Positions 11,560-24,654 of a stretch of 64,000 nucleotides of DNA are shown here, piece by piece. The notes under the pieces are model-generated. The model was not told the origin of the DNA, did no database searches, and worked only from the letters and a program-made list of their open reading frames with translations. The stretch is from assembly GCA_030248225.1 (NCBI GenBank), contig JASANE010010105.1:1-64000 (forward strand). The letters run 5' to 3'. The translations under genes and the position numbers were made by a program. This DNA comes from Trileptium ribeirensis (lineage: Eukaryota > Nematoda > Enoplea > Enoplida > Thoracostomopsidae). How positions within the stretch are numbered: position 1 is the stretch's first letter; every line of letters starts with the position of its first letter.

Positions 11560-12215
11560 AGCAAATATTAATTATACATAACGGAATTATTAGAAATAAT
11601 TATATAACATACTAGATCTAGGTTTGACATTTTATGAACAGCATTGACGCTAATATAACTAGTATCTCGTATGCGAGGAAGAAACAGTCCGGGCGTGGTT
11701 TCATTTATAAATCGCCATTTCGTGTAATCACATAACAAGTTGTGTTTCTGTATATACCATCCTAAATTCTGGTTGAAAAACCTCAAACCTTGTGGACCCT
11801 AAACGAAAATGCATGAACTATAAGTGCTTGTCTCTAGATAACAATACCAAAGTATACGGTGTACAGTCAGTCAGTAAGTCCGCGTCTGGACGAAACAGCG
11901 TCTGTACACGTTTAGACGTAGACGAAATTCCGTCTGTCTGCGTACGTACGACATTCCGTTCGTCGGTGTCTGAGTCCGTATGCGACTGCAGTTACACTTG
12001 TCCGTGACTGTGCTATGTATAGATCGATCATTCTTAGTACCCTGAATGCAATACATAACCAAACTACTGTAGACATATATTCTGAAAATCTGTTCATTGA
12101 CCCTAAGCACATCGCAAACGTCTAAAAAGACACAAATCACTCGCGCTGGCTTCTATATCACCAAACCATCGTATTCCGCCTACCGAAAAACCTATAATTA
12201 TATTATATACAATTC
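11560..12215 (-). repeat. dispersed repeat R3, copy 2, inverted and longer
   Basis: On the minus strand it begins ATAATTATAGGTTTTTCGG and TAGGCGGAATACGATGG, then later GTGATTACACGAAATGG and AAATGAAACCACGC, matching 7347-7625. Between the shared blocks lies a CpG- and GTC-rich stretch (11870-12005) with CGTCTG/CAGACG-type motifs that resembles 35700-35930. Confidence 0.55.
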
Positions 12216-12483
12216 TTGATACACTGCACACAATACACAACCAAATTACAGAATACACTCTATATTCTGGGAATCTAGGTAACTGCCGCTAAACCATCTG
12301 AATAGTTAAAAACAACATGAAAGATATTCCAGAAGACCAAATCATTGCATACAGCGTTCAGGAAAACCGATATGCACCATTTCTGATGCCATGCACGCAA
12401 CACATAAGCAAACAAATGAAAACATACTGCATTTTAAAACTCGGATTTGTGGACCGTAAAACTTCGAAGCCCCATAGAAAGGT

Positions 12484-14058
12484 GGGTGATTTCACGAAAC
12501 CATGTCATTTTGGTCGGGGGGCTACATCGTTACTTTTTGGCCCATACCACCAGTCTTTTAAAAGAAAATTTAATGTCGCTGCGAGGTATAGTAACAGGCG
12601 TTTCGACGGTCACAATGAGGTATGGTGGACCTCTGTGTCCATAACATATCATGATCCAGAGGTCCACAAACCAGATTGGCCAAATGAAACCAAAAACACA
12701 TGCCCTATTATAAACGTGAGCCATATCACTATCACGCGATACATATGTGTGTTTTTCATTTTCCTGTTATCCTTTGGTATTTGCTAATTTTTCCGCAAAA
12801 ACTTGGAAGTAAGTATCGACACTGAAGCTGACGTCAAGCTTCCGAAAAAATTTTTCGTGACATGTAGCCCCCACCTAGGTTAAATCTGGCAGCTTACATA
12901 CGCTGGTAAATAGCATCAAAATGCACTAGCGCCAAAAATGCTACATAACGATAATCGTAATCAGTACAGGTTTTATTGAAAAAAAGAATGTCAGAGTCTG
13001 TCCATGTGTTGTTTGATTATGAGGTCCAAGTGCAAAAATGGTGTGTGCAAAATGTAGCGTCACCCCTCCCGACCTTACGAAAATTAAGGTTAAAAATCCA
13101 AATCTAGCATACAGTCTTACAATAGGCCAAATGGAAACATAGTAACGCCCCACTAGAATCGACCTATGCATTAAAAATTTTAATTAGAATGTAGCCCTCC
13201 CCGACCTGACGTGTTGCCCCCCCCCCGACGTATAGTAAACGAAGCCGAAGGCCGCAACAACCATATTAGTATATGTTTATCATCAGTGAACCATGATATG
13301 AGGCCGTGCTGTTAACAGGGCAGCTAGATAACGCTTCTGCCTGCCCGCACAGCTATTGCGCGCACTGTCCTTGGTATCATCACCTATATGTTTGCTAATC
13401 ATAGATCAATTGTGTTAGTTTTACACCAGCAGCGTGTTAAACCAAATCTAGAATCTTTAGATGTAGCTAAAGTTTCACGCGTTGTAGGAAGGCGTAACCC
13501 CCCCCCCCCCCGACCCCGACCTGAGGTGTAGCCCACCCCCCCAACCTGAGGTGTAGCCCCACCCCGACCTCAGGTGTAGCCCCCGCCCGAGTTAACCTTT
13601 CGGGGTGCCAATTTCTTACAAGGCCTTAGAATCTGCCTGATATTTTTTGTCGGACATCCCCCACTCATGGTTGGTTTGTGTGAATAAAATGGTATCTGTA
13701 GGTACTGTCTCCGTTGAGTTAGAAAAACTTCTGCGACAGGCTAGTTCTAAATTAGTCGATTTTTAAACACAAAAGGGCCCTAGCTGCACCAATTTTAGGT
13801 CGACGACGACCATTTTGGCCCGACTTGCATACAAATAGGCCATGGTTCACGCGTCAAGCTACACAATAATGACATATTTCGGATTAAAATCTGACCCCCA
13901 GGGGATCCTTTGCGTAGCACATTTTGCATAAAGACATTGATATTCGAAAAATTCAGGGTTTTTACGTCGGAAGAGGCCTAGACACTGTACATTAAATACG
14001 TTTCATTTTGACTTCAAAAAAGGGTGTTTCAAAAGAACATGGTTTCGTGAAATGACCC
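12484..14058. mobile_element. non-autonomous DNA transposon, GGGTCAT family, copy 2
   Basis: It begins GGGTGATTTCACGAAACCAT and ends with the inverted GGGTCATTTCACGAAACCAT. The length is 1575 bases, flanked by perfect 4-base duplications AGGT (12480-12483 and 14059-14062). It is colinear with 1829-3433, including the C-tracts at about 13200, 13500 and 13560. No transposase is encoded. It lies in an RLR intron. Confidence 0.88.
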
Positions 14059-14063
14059 AGGTA

Positions 14064-14218
14064 CAGACGTACTCAAAAATAAAAGCAATTTTTTTCGAAA
14101 ATCGTTTGCAAAAAATTCGTGATTAGTTCGCGAACATTTCGTGAAAAAGTAATAGCTGTTCAACTGCTATAAGCGAATTTTTCGCCACCTTATTTCTAAG
14201 CGTGACTGTGCAATTGTG
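14064..14218. mobile_element. snapback MITE, Tc1/mariner-like, copy 1
   Basis: A 155-base imperfect palindrome beginning CAGACGTACTCAAAAATAAA and ending with TTATTTCTAAGCGTGACTG, whose reverse complement is CAGTCACGCTTAGAAATAA. It is flanked by TA on the left (14062-14063) and TG on the right. TIRs starting CAGT and a TA target fit Tc1/mariner. The interior has TTCGCGAAC-type short inverted motifs. The second copy is at 15146-15298. Confidence 0.65.
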
Positions 14219-14339
14219 CATTATGACCAAGTTAGACTTTGTATAACAAAAACTCTCGCAACATAATAAAACGCAATAATACCGAAATTTGAAAAACCTA
14301 TATTTCTGGCAAAGGATCGACGAACCATATTCGGGCTCA

Positions 14340-14689
14340 CAGTGACCCAGGAAATGGCCCCAATAAAAAAGTGTTGTTCAACAAAGTCGTAGATCTCGAT
14401 GACCAGAGTCTGGTTCCTTTTATCGATGCGAATTTTGTATCGCGAAACACTGGCAACCTTATGACCAGATTTCTTAAAGAATCCTTAAAACCTGTTTCTT
14501 GCCATTTTGACACTGAAGATGGGGTCAGAGGTGTTTACGTTCAAATAAAGGGCGCACCGCCAGCACATTTGCAATCCAGCTGAAGTTGAGTTATGAATGA
14601 CAGCTGCAGACAAAATAAGACATTTCAAGATTTCCCCCTGTCACCGTCAGTGGAAACTCCGCTCGCTTCACTCGTTCCGTTTCAATTAC
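14340..14689 (+). repeat. family M end fragment abutting an RLR splice donor
   Basis: It matches the inverted copy at 4325-4735 from GTCGTAGATCTCGATG to GGAAACTCCGCTCGCTTC. Its right edge (CGTTCCGTTTCAATTA) runs directly into the exon at 14690-14852, so the intron's first bases on the minus strand belong to the repeat. Confidence 0.6.
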
Positions 14690-14852
14690 CATCACGTGGC
14701 ACATTGACATGCTGCTCGAGCTCGTCGCAGTTTTCGCGAACCGTTTCCAAATATTCACAATCCATCCGGGAACACATATTGAGGATGGCTTCACGCGCCG
14801 CGGCATCCCCTGATGCCTTGTCTACACCCAACGACGCAGTAATACCAATAAT
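14690..14852 (-). CDS. RLR exon: helicase motif III and start of the insert
   Basis: No long open frame marks this exon, but minus-strand reading from 14852 gives IIGITASLGVDKASGDAAAR, then a stretch ending CDELEQHVNVPRD. RLRs read (V/I)(I/L)GLTAS(V/P)GVG here, then a Cys/Leu-rich helix and NLxELEQxV, so the match runs the whole exon. Motif III (TAS) couples ATP hydrolysis to RNA binding. The acceptor ATATTAG precedes 14852; entry phase is 0, matching the motif II exon. The donor GTAATT follows 14690 in phase 1, and the codon it leaves is completed by the exon at 8958-9056. The intron side of the donor is a dispersed repeat. Confidence 0.9.
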
Positions 14853-15145
14853 CTAATATAAACAATAATAAAATAATTAGATTATGCGAAAGAAAAATTT
14901 CTGGTAGACAGCAAAATCGTTATTAACAGCAAACCTTAACTTTGGAAAAGATGTTAAACAGTTAGCACAATGCGTAGAATGCCGCAGCCAACGAATAAAA
15001 GAATTCTTGACCATGTGGATAATATATGCACAGCATTTTAGCGAAGCAAGTGTAACAGATATACTCTGGATCGTTAAAAGTTACAGTAATTCTTACTACA
15101 GTATAATGGGAAACATTAATGAAAGCCCAGGTTAAGGCTGTTATG

Positions 15146-15298
15146 CAGTCTCGCTCAGAAATAAAAGCAAATCTTTCGCGAACAGTTCGGGAATAACTCG
15201 CGAATAGTAAATTAACAGCTGTTAATTTTCCGCGAACGATCCGCGAATTTCTCATGAACAGTTCGCGAAAAGTTTACTTCTATTTCTGAGCGTGACTG
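15146..15298. mobile_element. snapback MITE, Tc1/mariner-like, copy 2
   Basis: Starts CAGTCTCGCTCAGAAATAAA and ends TATTTCTGAGCGTGACTG. The right flank is TA (15299-15300) and the left flank TG. The interior repeats TTCGCGAA and TTCGCGGA-type words and centres on AACAGCTGTT. It is 153 bases and has no ORF. Confidence 0.75.
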
Positions 15299-15528
15299 TA
15301 GCAATTAAAACAGAATTGCAATAATTTTAGACTAAATTTAGGATTCTCAATCCCACAGGGATAAGTATGTGTGTCTGACTAAGTATAAATTTGCGCTGGG
15401 TAGCTATGGATAATCGTGCGTTTGCTATTACGTATAATTATGTTGTTACGTATTAATGTGTTGCAATAATTGCACCGAATTGTATGGATTATGAGCAAAT
15501 ACTTTTTCCCATTCCTACTCCCACCCCA

Positions 15529-16985
15529 TACTTTTTAAATTTGAGCGATTGGCCCAAAGTCGGCTGCTGTGTGGTCTGATGTTTCGGCATCAATATGGTC
15601 TTTAAGTTCCTAAAACTGTATTTATAAGTCTAACGAGTTAGATCATTATCATATTACGATACGTTCCAACTGGAATCTTATTTTGGAGCATTAGGCGCCC
15701 CAAAAAAATCCAACGGTGACCGACGAAAAAGATTTTTTAGGTTTTGAATTAAACCATCATTATTTTTATTATTCCAAGATGAAATTGTTAAAATTACTCC
15801 GGTCAAAATTTACTTATTTAAAAATTTCCCCTTATGTCTACCCCTGATTACTTCTCGCAACTTAGCGAGAAAGAAAATTTTCTATACATAAGTGTAAAAT
15901 TTCGGACTTGCTAAAATTATTATTGAATAAATTAGCCTTAGTTTTAAATAAAACCGTGTTACTCGAACCACCAATTTGCAAGATATCCGTCATTTAGCTT
16001 ATCAGTACTATCTGTATATATTATAATTTAAAATATTTAATTCCGACTTTTGCTTAATGGTAACAACCATCGGCACTTTTTAAAATGCGATGCAGCGAAG
16101 TAACTGCCGTGCCATTAGGAACGCAATCCTAGGACCTAGGCTAAATTCGGTAATAACCTGTGGAAGTTCAGGTTATGTTCGGTCGTAAAAGTCGATAGTT
16201 TAACCCTGTTCATTTGGGACAGAAAGAAAGACTCAAGACTGACTTCCTAAGGATTCTTGCAAAAAATTGTATAAACCCGCGCTTATGACCAAGAATTTAG
16301 TAAATGGTTCCACCAAACCAAATTTAGGCTATACAGCATTTACTGACCTTAAACTACCGAAATATTGTCATATTAGTATTGTTCGAATAATTTCACGATC
16401 AAGCTCCCAGCACCTTCGTAAAATTGTACAAAAATAAAACCCAATTCTTAGATAAAAGTAAATATTAACTTCTTCACGTTTGAAAAGCTTTCCTCTCGGA
16501 TTCGACTTTAACAGTTTCTTGTAGGAACAACATAGACCAGAAAATCCAGCTTTATTATTTATGTAGGATTTAGGGTCCTATTTAGGGTCTAATTATTGTA
16601 AGTTAGAGAACAATTATTGTCGTCTTATGTCATTCGAACGAATAGCGCTGCTCAGGAGTCGTACCATGTTATTCTGCTGTAGTACCATTACTTGTTGTAT
16701 GATATCGCAATTGTTACTTGTTGTATATTATCAATATGTACTTTGTATCCGTATATTTTGTCACTATAGATAACCACTTGTAGAGTAGGATAAGTAGTCG
16801 AATCGCGCCCCGACATTGCGTCTCTTCCCTGAAGAATACCTGGACCCCTATCATTTTCTATTTATTAACAACCTTCAGCTGTGGCGTACTGCAACTTGTT
16901 GGACCGGCTATCACCAATATCCCATACTTTTTAAATTAGAACGACTGGTTCAAAGTCAGCTGTTGCGATGTCTGATTTTTCGGTA
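15529..16985 (+). repeat. block X, a 1.3-kb non-coding repeat with duplicated edges
   Basis: About 15595-16895 matches 24655-26000 along its length (for example GTCAAAATTTACT, TAGAATAAATTAGCCTTA-like and TGTCATTCGAACGAAT segments). It is framed by two copies of a ~65-base sequence starting CCATACTTTTTAAAT at 15529 and 16919. No coding frame is present. Together with X' it flanks the main body of the large repeat. Confidence 0.75.
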
Positions 16986-18325
16986 ATGTTTCGTGCATTA
17001 CGGATGTGCAGGCTGTGCTAGCTGTCTTCGTTTTGATTTTATCATATTCCCGTTTGTGCTTCAACTGGATATGATTAAGGAGATTGGATTTACAATAAGT
17101 GGGCTTTTGCCACCACGCGAAACTTCAGCACGAGTATGGCACAGTTGACAAACCGCTTTGGTCTCATCACTAGCGATCACTAGCGACCTCGAAGTCCTCC
17201 CAGACTAAGTTTTTAGACGCTGCCATTATATATACAGTTGATTAGTCAGCCACATTTATTTTTATGGCTTTATTAGCAAACATATAACGTATACCTTCGT
17301 CTAAAATAGCATGTGTAACAGATCCATGCTGGATCGTTACGAGATACGTTAATCCTGGCCACAGCCTAATGGCCAACATTTACGAATGTGACTACGTATA
17401 TTCTCTCCCAAATCGAGACCCAGTAACGATGTTTGCAGTTATCCGAAGTCATCTGCTCGCCCTCGTGTGTACATAAGCCCTCAATATATATAGTCGGAAC
17501 AAGTCAGGAATTACTAGGCCCAGTGATCTCGCTATATGACTATGTATTTTCGACACGTCGGTCTGCACCGCCGACGTTTCCATGATCAAATTGGGTATTT
17601 TAACTATTTCAGGAATGGGTAACTGTCGTATTGTCATTACTGATGTTTGTCGTATTATCTACCGTTTGTATCGCCATAACGGCCCTCATTGACACATTTG
17701 ATTTGAATATTATTGTTACTTTGTTGTACCATATTGTTTTGCCATAAAGGCACCCATTGACATGATTACTATGTATCGTTGTAACATGCATTATCAATTA
17801 TTGTGAACCTACTAGTACAATTATCCTCGTATATATGTTTGAATTGGAAATTTGATTGCATTGATCATGTATATCCTATTTGCTGCATCGTATATTGATT
17901 TAGTTTTGTTAATTAAGACCGTAAAAGCGCCTGCCCGTATATAATTTCGTTGTAATCTTATGCCGTTTGTATGATTATCGCTGTACTTTGTTGTACCCTT
18001 GATATTCATGATTGGTCCGCAAATGTATATGCCCGCAAATGATTTAAGTTTACATTAGATTGATTTTTAGAGAGGAATTAATAATTTTACGCAGAGGAAA
18101 CCAGTGTTTTTATAGGTAGGAACGTTCGGGTCAGGCGAGCTCTTGCCATACTTGCCCCGCGAATAAATAAGACGGTATGACTCCCAGTATGCCCCGATAT
18201 GTATAGGAAAAGCCCTACCCCATGTGGTAGGACCGCCAATTCACCGCGATTTATTGATGGAAAAGCTTGGCTGCGACGGCAAATCCGTCACAACCATCTT
18301 CACGAAAGAGGACCACAAAAATTTG

Positions 18326-18496
18326 GCTGTTTGCCCTATAAAGAACAGCAAATGAGCAAATTTCCTGAAAATATTAGTAAGAAAAATGAAATATCAATTT
18401 ACCAGTGTTCAATATTAGAAAGTACACTGGTAAACTGCAGTAACTAAAATTTTATCAGCTACCAGTGTTCATTTTCGCTGGCTAAGTTAGCTGATA
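18326..18496 (+). other. hairpin cluster of repeat L, copy A
   Basis: Three stem-loops in a row: GCTGTT...AACAGC (18326-18349, loop with CCCTAT), ACCAGTGT...ACACTGGT (18401-18431) and TATCAGCT...AGCTGATA (18453-18496). All three recur at the same relative place in copy B, and the first two in C and D. Confidence 0.7.
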
Positions 18497-21400
18497 ACCC
18501 TGGAAACGAGGCTTTTATCTGAGCCGGAACGACTCGCTGTGCCCCTTCTAGGCAACCTTCCCCATGAAAATCGCAGAAATCAGGCCCCGACAGGCATGTA
18601 ATCCATCATTAGATTCCCCTTGTCAAACCCGACACACTATACCAGTCGTACGGGAACTACATTTTTTGAGCGGACCGACGGCATTAATAATATAAACGTA
18701 CTCAATGTCTTGGGAATATATTATTACCTAGACAACAATGAGTAAATTAAAGAATAGTTTTTATTCTGTACCGTACCATCCCATACCGAAGAATTCTGAA
18801 CGTGTAGGCTTGGAAACGCATAATTAAAAATGTAAGAGTTGCTACTCGCCATACCTGAAAACCCCAGGGTATATGCCGTTAAAACGACTGTACGACCAAT
18901 AATTAAGCTGTTATGAGCTTAATTAGGGTGTTAATTAGCTAATTAGCTTAATTAATGATAAAACTGGCAAGTTGCCAAACTTCTAAAATATAAGGTGCAC
19001 ATCCTCACATGATAAGCTTTCAAACAAAAAAAAAGTTTTTTGAAATAGGTTCAGTGGTTCTTGAGATGCATGAAAGACTAATGGACAAACGGACATCGAC
19101 TTTTTTGCTCCCAGACAGAAAATAAAAACGCTTCGCTCGGTCTCCTCGCTTCGCTAGGCGACCTCGCTCCGCTCAATAACCGTCGCCCCACAAAACGGTA
19201 ACCCGAACCCGCGGAAGCGGCATGAATCACTCTAATCTTTTATAAAATTATCGATGGGCTCCCCCGAGAGCCCACCTTCCTCATTTGTTGTCCAAAAATG
19301 GACCTGTTACATATCAAAATAGTCGGCCGGACACACTCAGTCCGAATCCGAGACCCGCCTGGCACTTTGGCCATCACTGAGGGAATGGAACCCTCTTTGC
19401 ACATCCTTTTCCCTTCTTTGTTTACACAAGCCGAGTCTTTTCTTCTAACCCGATCCCAAATATATAAGTATATATATGTTAATGTATAAATTTATATAAA
19501 ATGAATACAAAATTTTATTTTAAGCTGAAAGTTTTATATGGAATTAATATGGGGTTTAAATGTATTTTACATCGCTGGATGTGGATTCTCAGCGTTTGTC
19601 TTTATCAATACCTATCAACAACGGCTTAAAGTGTATTGATATATTTATTAAGCAAATAACCTGGGATTTATAAAATTTATATAAACTTTATTTATATAAA
19701 GTTCAGGGCTTGGTGAAGAGGTTTCTGTCGGTAAACTTTGATGTAAAAATAGAATAAGTTTATACAAGTATTAATATAACTTTAGTATAGATACTGAGTT
19801 GTAGCTTGGACCAATGAATAGTAAGCCGCTAAACAAACAAACGCTCCAGGTACCCTTTTATATAAACTTCATATAAAGTTTAGGGATTGATGCAGAAGTT
19901 TTGTGAAACTTCTTATCAGTAAACCAGCAAGTTTAATTTTATACTAAACTTGGAGTTTTATATTAAAGGACGGTCGTAGCATCCACGTCCTTAAGTCAAT
20001 ATTATTGTCATATTAAGCTAAATTTAGCTTAATATTAGAAGATACACACACGCTCAGGTAAACACAATATTAATATAAATTTTATATAAATTTGAAAATT
20101 TGAAATTTTAAATTATAAAGTAATATACAAGCCGTATTAATGATAGGCTTTTCGTTTACTTGTAGAGTAACGGTCGCATCTGGGACCGAAATAAAGCAAC
20201 ACACGCGCTATGGATTCCACAGGGAATCCATCTTGTTATATTTATTGATCAAACAGTCAGTTTGTATAAAGTTTCTTGGAAGTTTCTAGAAACTTAGTTT
20301 AAATTTATGGAAGTTTTATATAAAGTTGATATAAACAGAGTGATAAATCAATTTCATTGTGCAAGATTTCGTATAAAATCGGTCCGAAATTTATCGAAAA
20401 TCGGATCGATAAGAAAGTTTACTTTTGGGCTTAGAAATTGGGGTCAAATCGCTTGACCAGTGCTAAGCACTTTTATTAAAATTTTAATGATCTCGTAAAT
20501 CAAATTTATTGCCGAATTTCTAAGTATTTAAGCAGAGTCACTTGAGCTTTCAAGTGTTCAGTATGACTTCGGCAGCACAGAGTACGACCGGTTTGTAGAC
20601 CGGTTGTGTAGTTCTTCAGTTTGCTTATAGTTTTACTTCGTAGATTACTTCTCTCTTTTGGCTTCTTTACTATTTGGTTTTGCGAATGGATGGAAGAGCG
20701 ATGGACGTCGAAGGATCAACTCCGAGTATGTAAGTGTGGACAAGGAGGCTTAGTTGAATTTACTGAGTAGCATTACATATAGGAGAATCGTGCAGGTAGA
20801 ACTGAGGAGTTTGTGTCCACTAGTCATAAGGCTAAGCCTCTAAGGACTCCCTGTCCATAGTTTTGTTTTACATGATAGCCTAGCCCGTCCTAGCGAGTCC
20901 CGCAGACCTTCAGTCGTAGTCAGCATATCACTTCATTCAACTAGAAAGTCGAAGTCGTGCTGAACATTTCTCGGTCAATGAGTTAAGGCATAAAATGACG
21001 CGACACTCGTGTATAAACTTGTTTTACATGATTCCCTGAGTCGAGTTAGGAGCTGAACAAAATCCCTTGAGCCGACCGAGGTTAAATAAAATCTTTTGTT
21101 GTTGGACATATGGAAGGAAGATCGTACCATCCTTGGCCTTATTTGATGAATTTAAATTCAGTATCATTAAGAAAATTTACTATTTAGGAGGATATACGTT
21201 GCAAAATCGTGATCAGTATAATTAATAGTTAAGCGTCATGAACAAAATTTACCTGACATACGGCAACCTGGCAGAAATTTTGTTGTAATGTTAGCAGTAA
21301 CCTACACTTCTAAGATCGACCGAATTTACTAATTTGCCCCTATAGATAACTGGCTTTGAGCGGAATTCACCATAACTCTAAAACTGTTCCAGGAAGCTGA

Positions 21401-24059
21401 CTGAAATTTTACCCGGACCTCCGTAAGGATTTCAGCTGTTGATTTGATTCATAAAATCCTTGAAGGGGCTTGCCCCCACCGAAAACGTAGATTTGAAATA
21501 TTTTGAGATTCTCTCCAGAAATTTTGTTGGAACTTTCGTAGGAATGCCCGCTACCGAATACAACTTTGAAACTCAACGATATCGAGTCGGAATCACAAAC
21601 CCGACGACCCAACAGAGGTTCGCCCCTACCTAAAACGTCAATTGTTTATAACTCGAAATTTCTTCCGATAATTCTGACGATTTTTACTCTAGAAATAGAG
21701 GCCCGTTAGGCCTTCCATTTGTGCTATTAAGCCCGGTAAAGCCGTAGCCCGTTCAAAGTTTACGCCCGAGCAGCACAATAGCCGCTCAGGTTTTGTACGA
21801 ATTCCGTAGGTTCTCTTTTTCCGTACTTATTTTGATAAGTAAGTTTTGGTCTAGCTTTTGCACGCATTTTCATCAGCACAAGAGAAATATCAAACTTCCT
21901 AGCGTTGCTATTACTCGTGGCAACTGCAACATTTTATGTACAAACTTAGCGATGTCGCTAGACGCGATATCGGGTTTATCGGGCCTCGGATAGATGGACC
22001 ATTTTTGTGAGGATCACTGGCCCGATCCTAATAAATCGATAGATTAGATCGAACCCAGAATCTGTACTAAGTTTCACAGAGAAAGGCTGGCAAGTTATTG
22101 AGAAATTCAAATTTAGAGGTTAACCCTAGCCCCGTGATCAATTAGACTACGTATCCCGGCCGAGACCGAGAATCAGAGCGGACGGAGAGCACCAATGAGG
22201 ATAAACTTAATAGGTAAACTTGTTACAGTTGTACTAACATCCGGATCCATCGTTTTACGGACCCGTTTCGTCTATTAGAAACGATAACTAAATTTTAGCA
22301 GTCGAATAGAACCCTTCTCGAGAGCCGTTTTGAGCTCAAGTTTGAAATAGCAAAAGTTTCTATAGTTTTAGGATAGTACCGATGGCTACGAGGCATCGCT
22401 ACTCATAGGTTCATTCACAAATAACTTCATATAGCCAAATACAATTTAACCCCTGCCCCTAGACCCTGAAGTTGGCATAAAATTCGCACGATCATCAGTT
22501 ATCACCGCCCAATTTATACAGATCAATTAGCCACATAGGGTTTGCTTGTTGAGTCATAAATTAGGGACGCGTCTAAGCTCGTCCCTCGTCCCTTGCTAAT
22601 ACCGCCGAGTCGTAGCGACGAAGAGCGAATTACCAAGATAGCCTAAATACCTCTCTTTTAAGATACGAAGTCAGACATACGAATAACTAAGAAATCAGTT
22701 ACATAAACGATGCACCGCAATTCCAGTGAGCTCACAGAAATTGGGAACAGTCCCAGAGCAGTCCATTCCTTCGGCTGTAGCCCACCCGCAAGCCTAACCG
22801 AGCATTTTTCATTTCCAAGTATATTCTAAGTAAGCATCAAATTATTGGGATCAAGAAATTAAGCTTACGCGATTTACCCAAGCTATTGTAACCCCTCCTC
22901 AATGAGCAGTTAATTATTGCTATTCTTTGACCACGCTTAATACTAAAACTTGTATATAATTGTATGCTTGTGACTCTTTCGACTCGTACCCAAACCAGTC
23001 AAATCGCTCACAAATACCAAGTTACGTTAGGAGATCGCTTTAAGCATGATAAATTGGCGACTGAGGCGACGCCCTCAAACCACCTGTAAGTATAGGAAGA
23101 GCCCGTTTAGAGCCCTTCAATGGACTAGATAAATATAGGCTGTAAGCTAATTAAATACCCCATCACAAACGCACATTAGGCCCTGGACTGCCTGAGCCTG
23201 GTATTGAGGATTACTTTTCTTAACCATTAGAGGTTTAACCATATCTTTTTCGTAGGGATTTAGAGTATCGTTCCGCTGAACTGAGTGCGAGCGAAGGCCC
23301 TTCGTGAACCTCGACTTAGACTCAAAATTGCCCATTTAGCACTTTTCCCTGGATCCACCACCTTCTCAAAATGTTCAATTTTGGCCGCCAAAGTAAAATA
23401 TCAAACTTCCTAGTGTTGGTAAAGTACAATTAATGTACACAACACATCGTAAATTTTAGTAGTAATTTTAGTGCAAATTTGCGGTAGCAAAACTCTGAAA
23501 AGTTAGAAAATTCGGTTCCAGCCTCTTTCTACCGGGACCTCTAGACAGTTTAGAAGAAATCACACCCCGCCCATTACGAACCTATTCTGGATCATGGTGT
23601 TGCACAAGAAAAATCCGCTTTATCGCAAATGAGCATAAATTTAGGCTCAAACGTCGCATCTTTATCGCCGTATTTGAAGGAAAATATCGGGCAGGAATCT
23701 GAAACTAGCATCAGTCTGTCACGCATTGAATTTACGAAGATTCTTTTAGGTACCGAGTGGTTATCTTTCGTATGTACGTACGTATGCGTGTAGGAAAGAA
23801 GACGTAACGTCACACCGGTGTCGCAATCAAATAAAGGAGTCGTACCCATCGTGAATTTCGTAACCCTTACCCATTATGACTGTTCAATATTGTAACTTTT
23901 GTTGATTCGTTAAAACTTGCCGTATTTACCATAATTTTTCTATCGTGAACCACAACCGTGTCGATTAGGATGAGCAAAATCATGTCTCCCGAAGTCCCTA
24001 TTGTGTACGCTTTCGACCCGTACATTTGAATATGCCCATTGTATTATTTTGCCGCCTTT

Positions 24060-24620
24060 AGCTTTACCTGAACCTACTGTCTAACCGGAGTACCCGAGTA
24101 GTTGTAGAATGGTAGTTACTCGAATGGCGCCTCGATAACTCACTGACTATTACGTTATGCTTTATAGCTATTTCTATTCCCGTTTTCAAGTAAGGTAAGC
24201 GCAGCTGTCAGTGGAAAGGCATAGTAGTTCTCGTTGTAATCTGAACCAGCTGTGAGTGTCCCATGAAAAAGGCGATGACTCCGACACGACCATTTGTTGA
24301 TCCTCCAATTTTTCCCAAATAGTGTACTATTCCATTGACATTGTCTCTGTTGTATTTTTCCCGTACAATATGCTAATGTCCGTATATGATTTTGACTTAT
24401 CAATAAACACTCAATCAAAACCTAACCGTGTCCCTGTGTTTTACTGACCAATGGTAGCGATATAAGTACTGAAGAGGTTTGAAATCCGTCACCCCTATCG
24501 ACGACCCGCGTTCAGGTTTGACACACGCCTCGAAGAAGCAAACCTTAGCGTGATTCGCTGATTCTTTATAGTTAACTGTATTACTGTTAATTTATCGCGG
24601 TAGTGCGAATATCCTTCTTT
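24060..24620 (+). repeat. internal duplication of repeat L, first unit
   Basis: Segments here (TTTAGCTTTACCTGAACC, GTAAGGTAAGCGCAGC, GTGTCCCTGTGTTTTACTGA, GAGGTTTGAAATCCGTC) recur in the same order at about 25975-26560 with divergence. Block X' is inserted between the two units. Confidence 0.6.
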
Positions 24621-24654
24621 GCGAAGTTGGATAAAAATTGTTATATAGGAATCT

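Noticed and set aside
20568..20600. U6 snRNA-like start (CTTCGGCAGCACA) in repeat L, also at 43461
   Set aside because: Only the first 13 bases agree with U6. The central conserved part and the 3' end are absent in both copies, so it is chance or a tiny relic.
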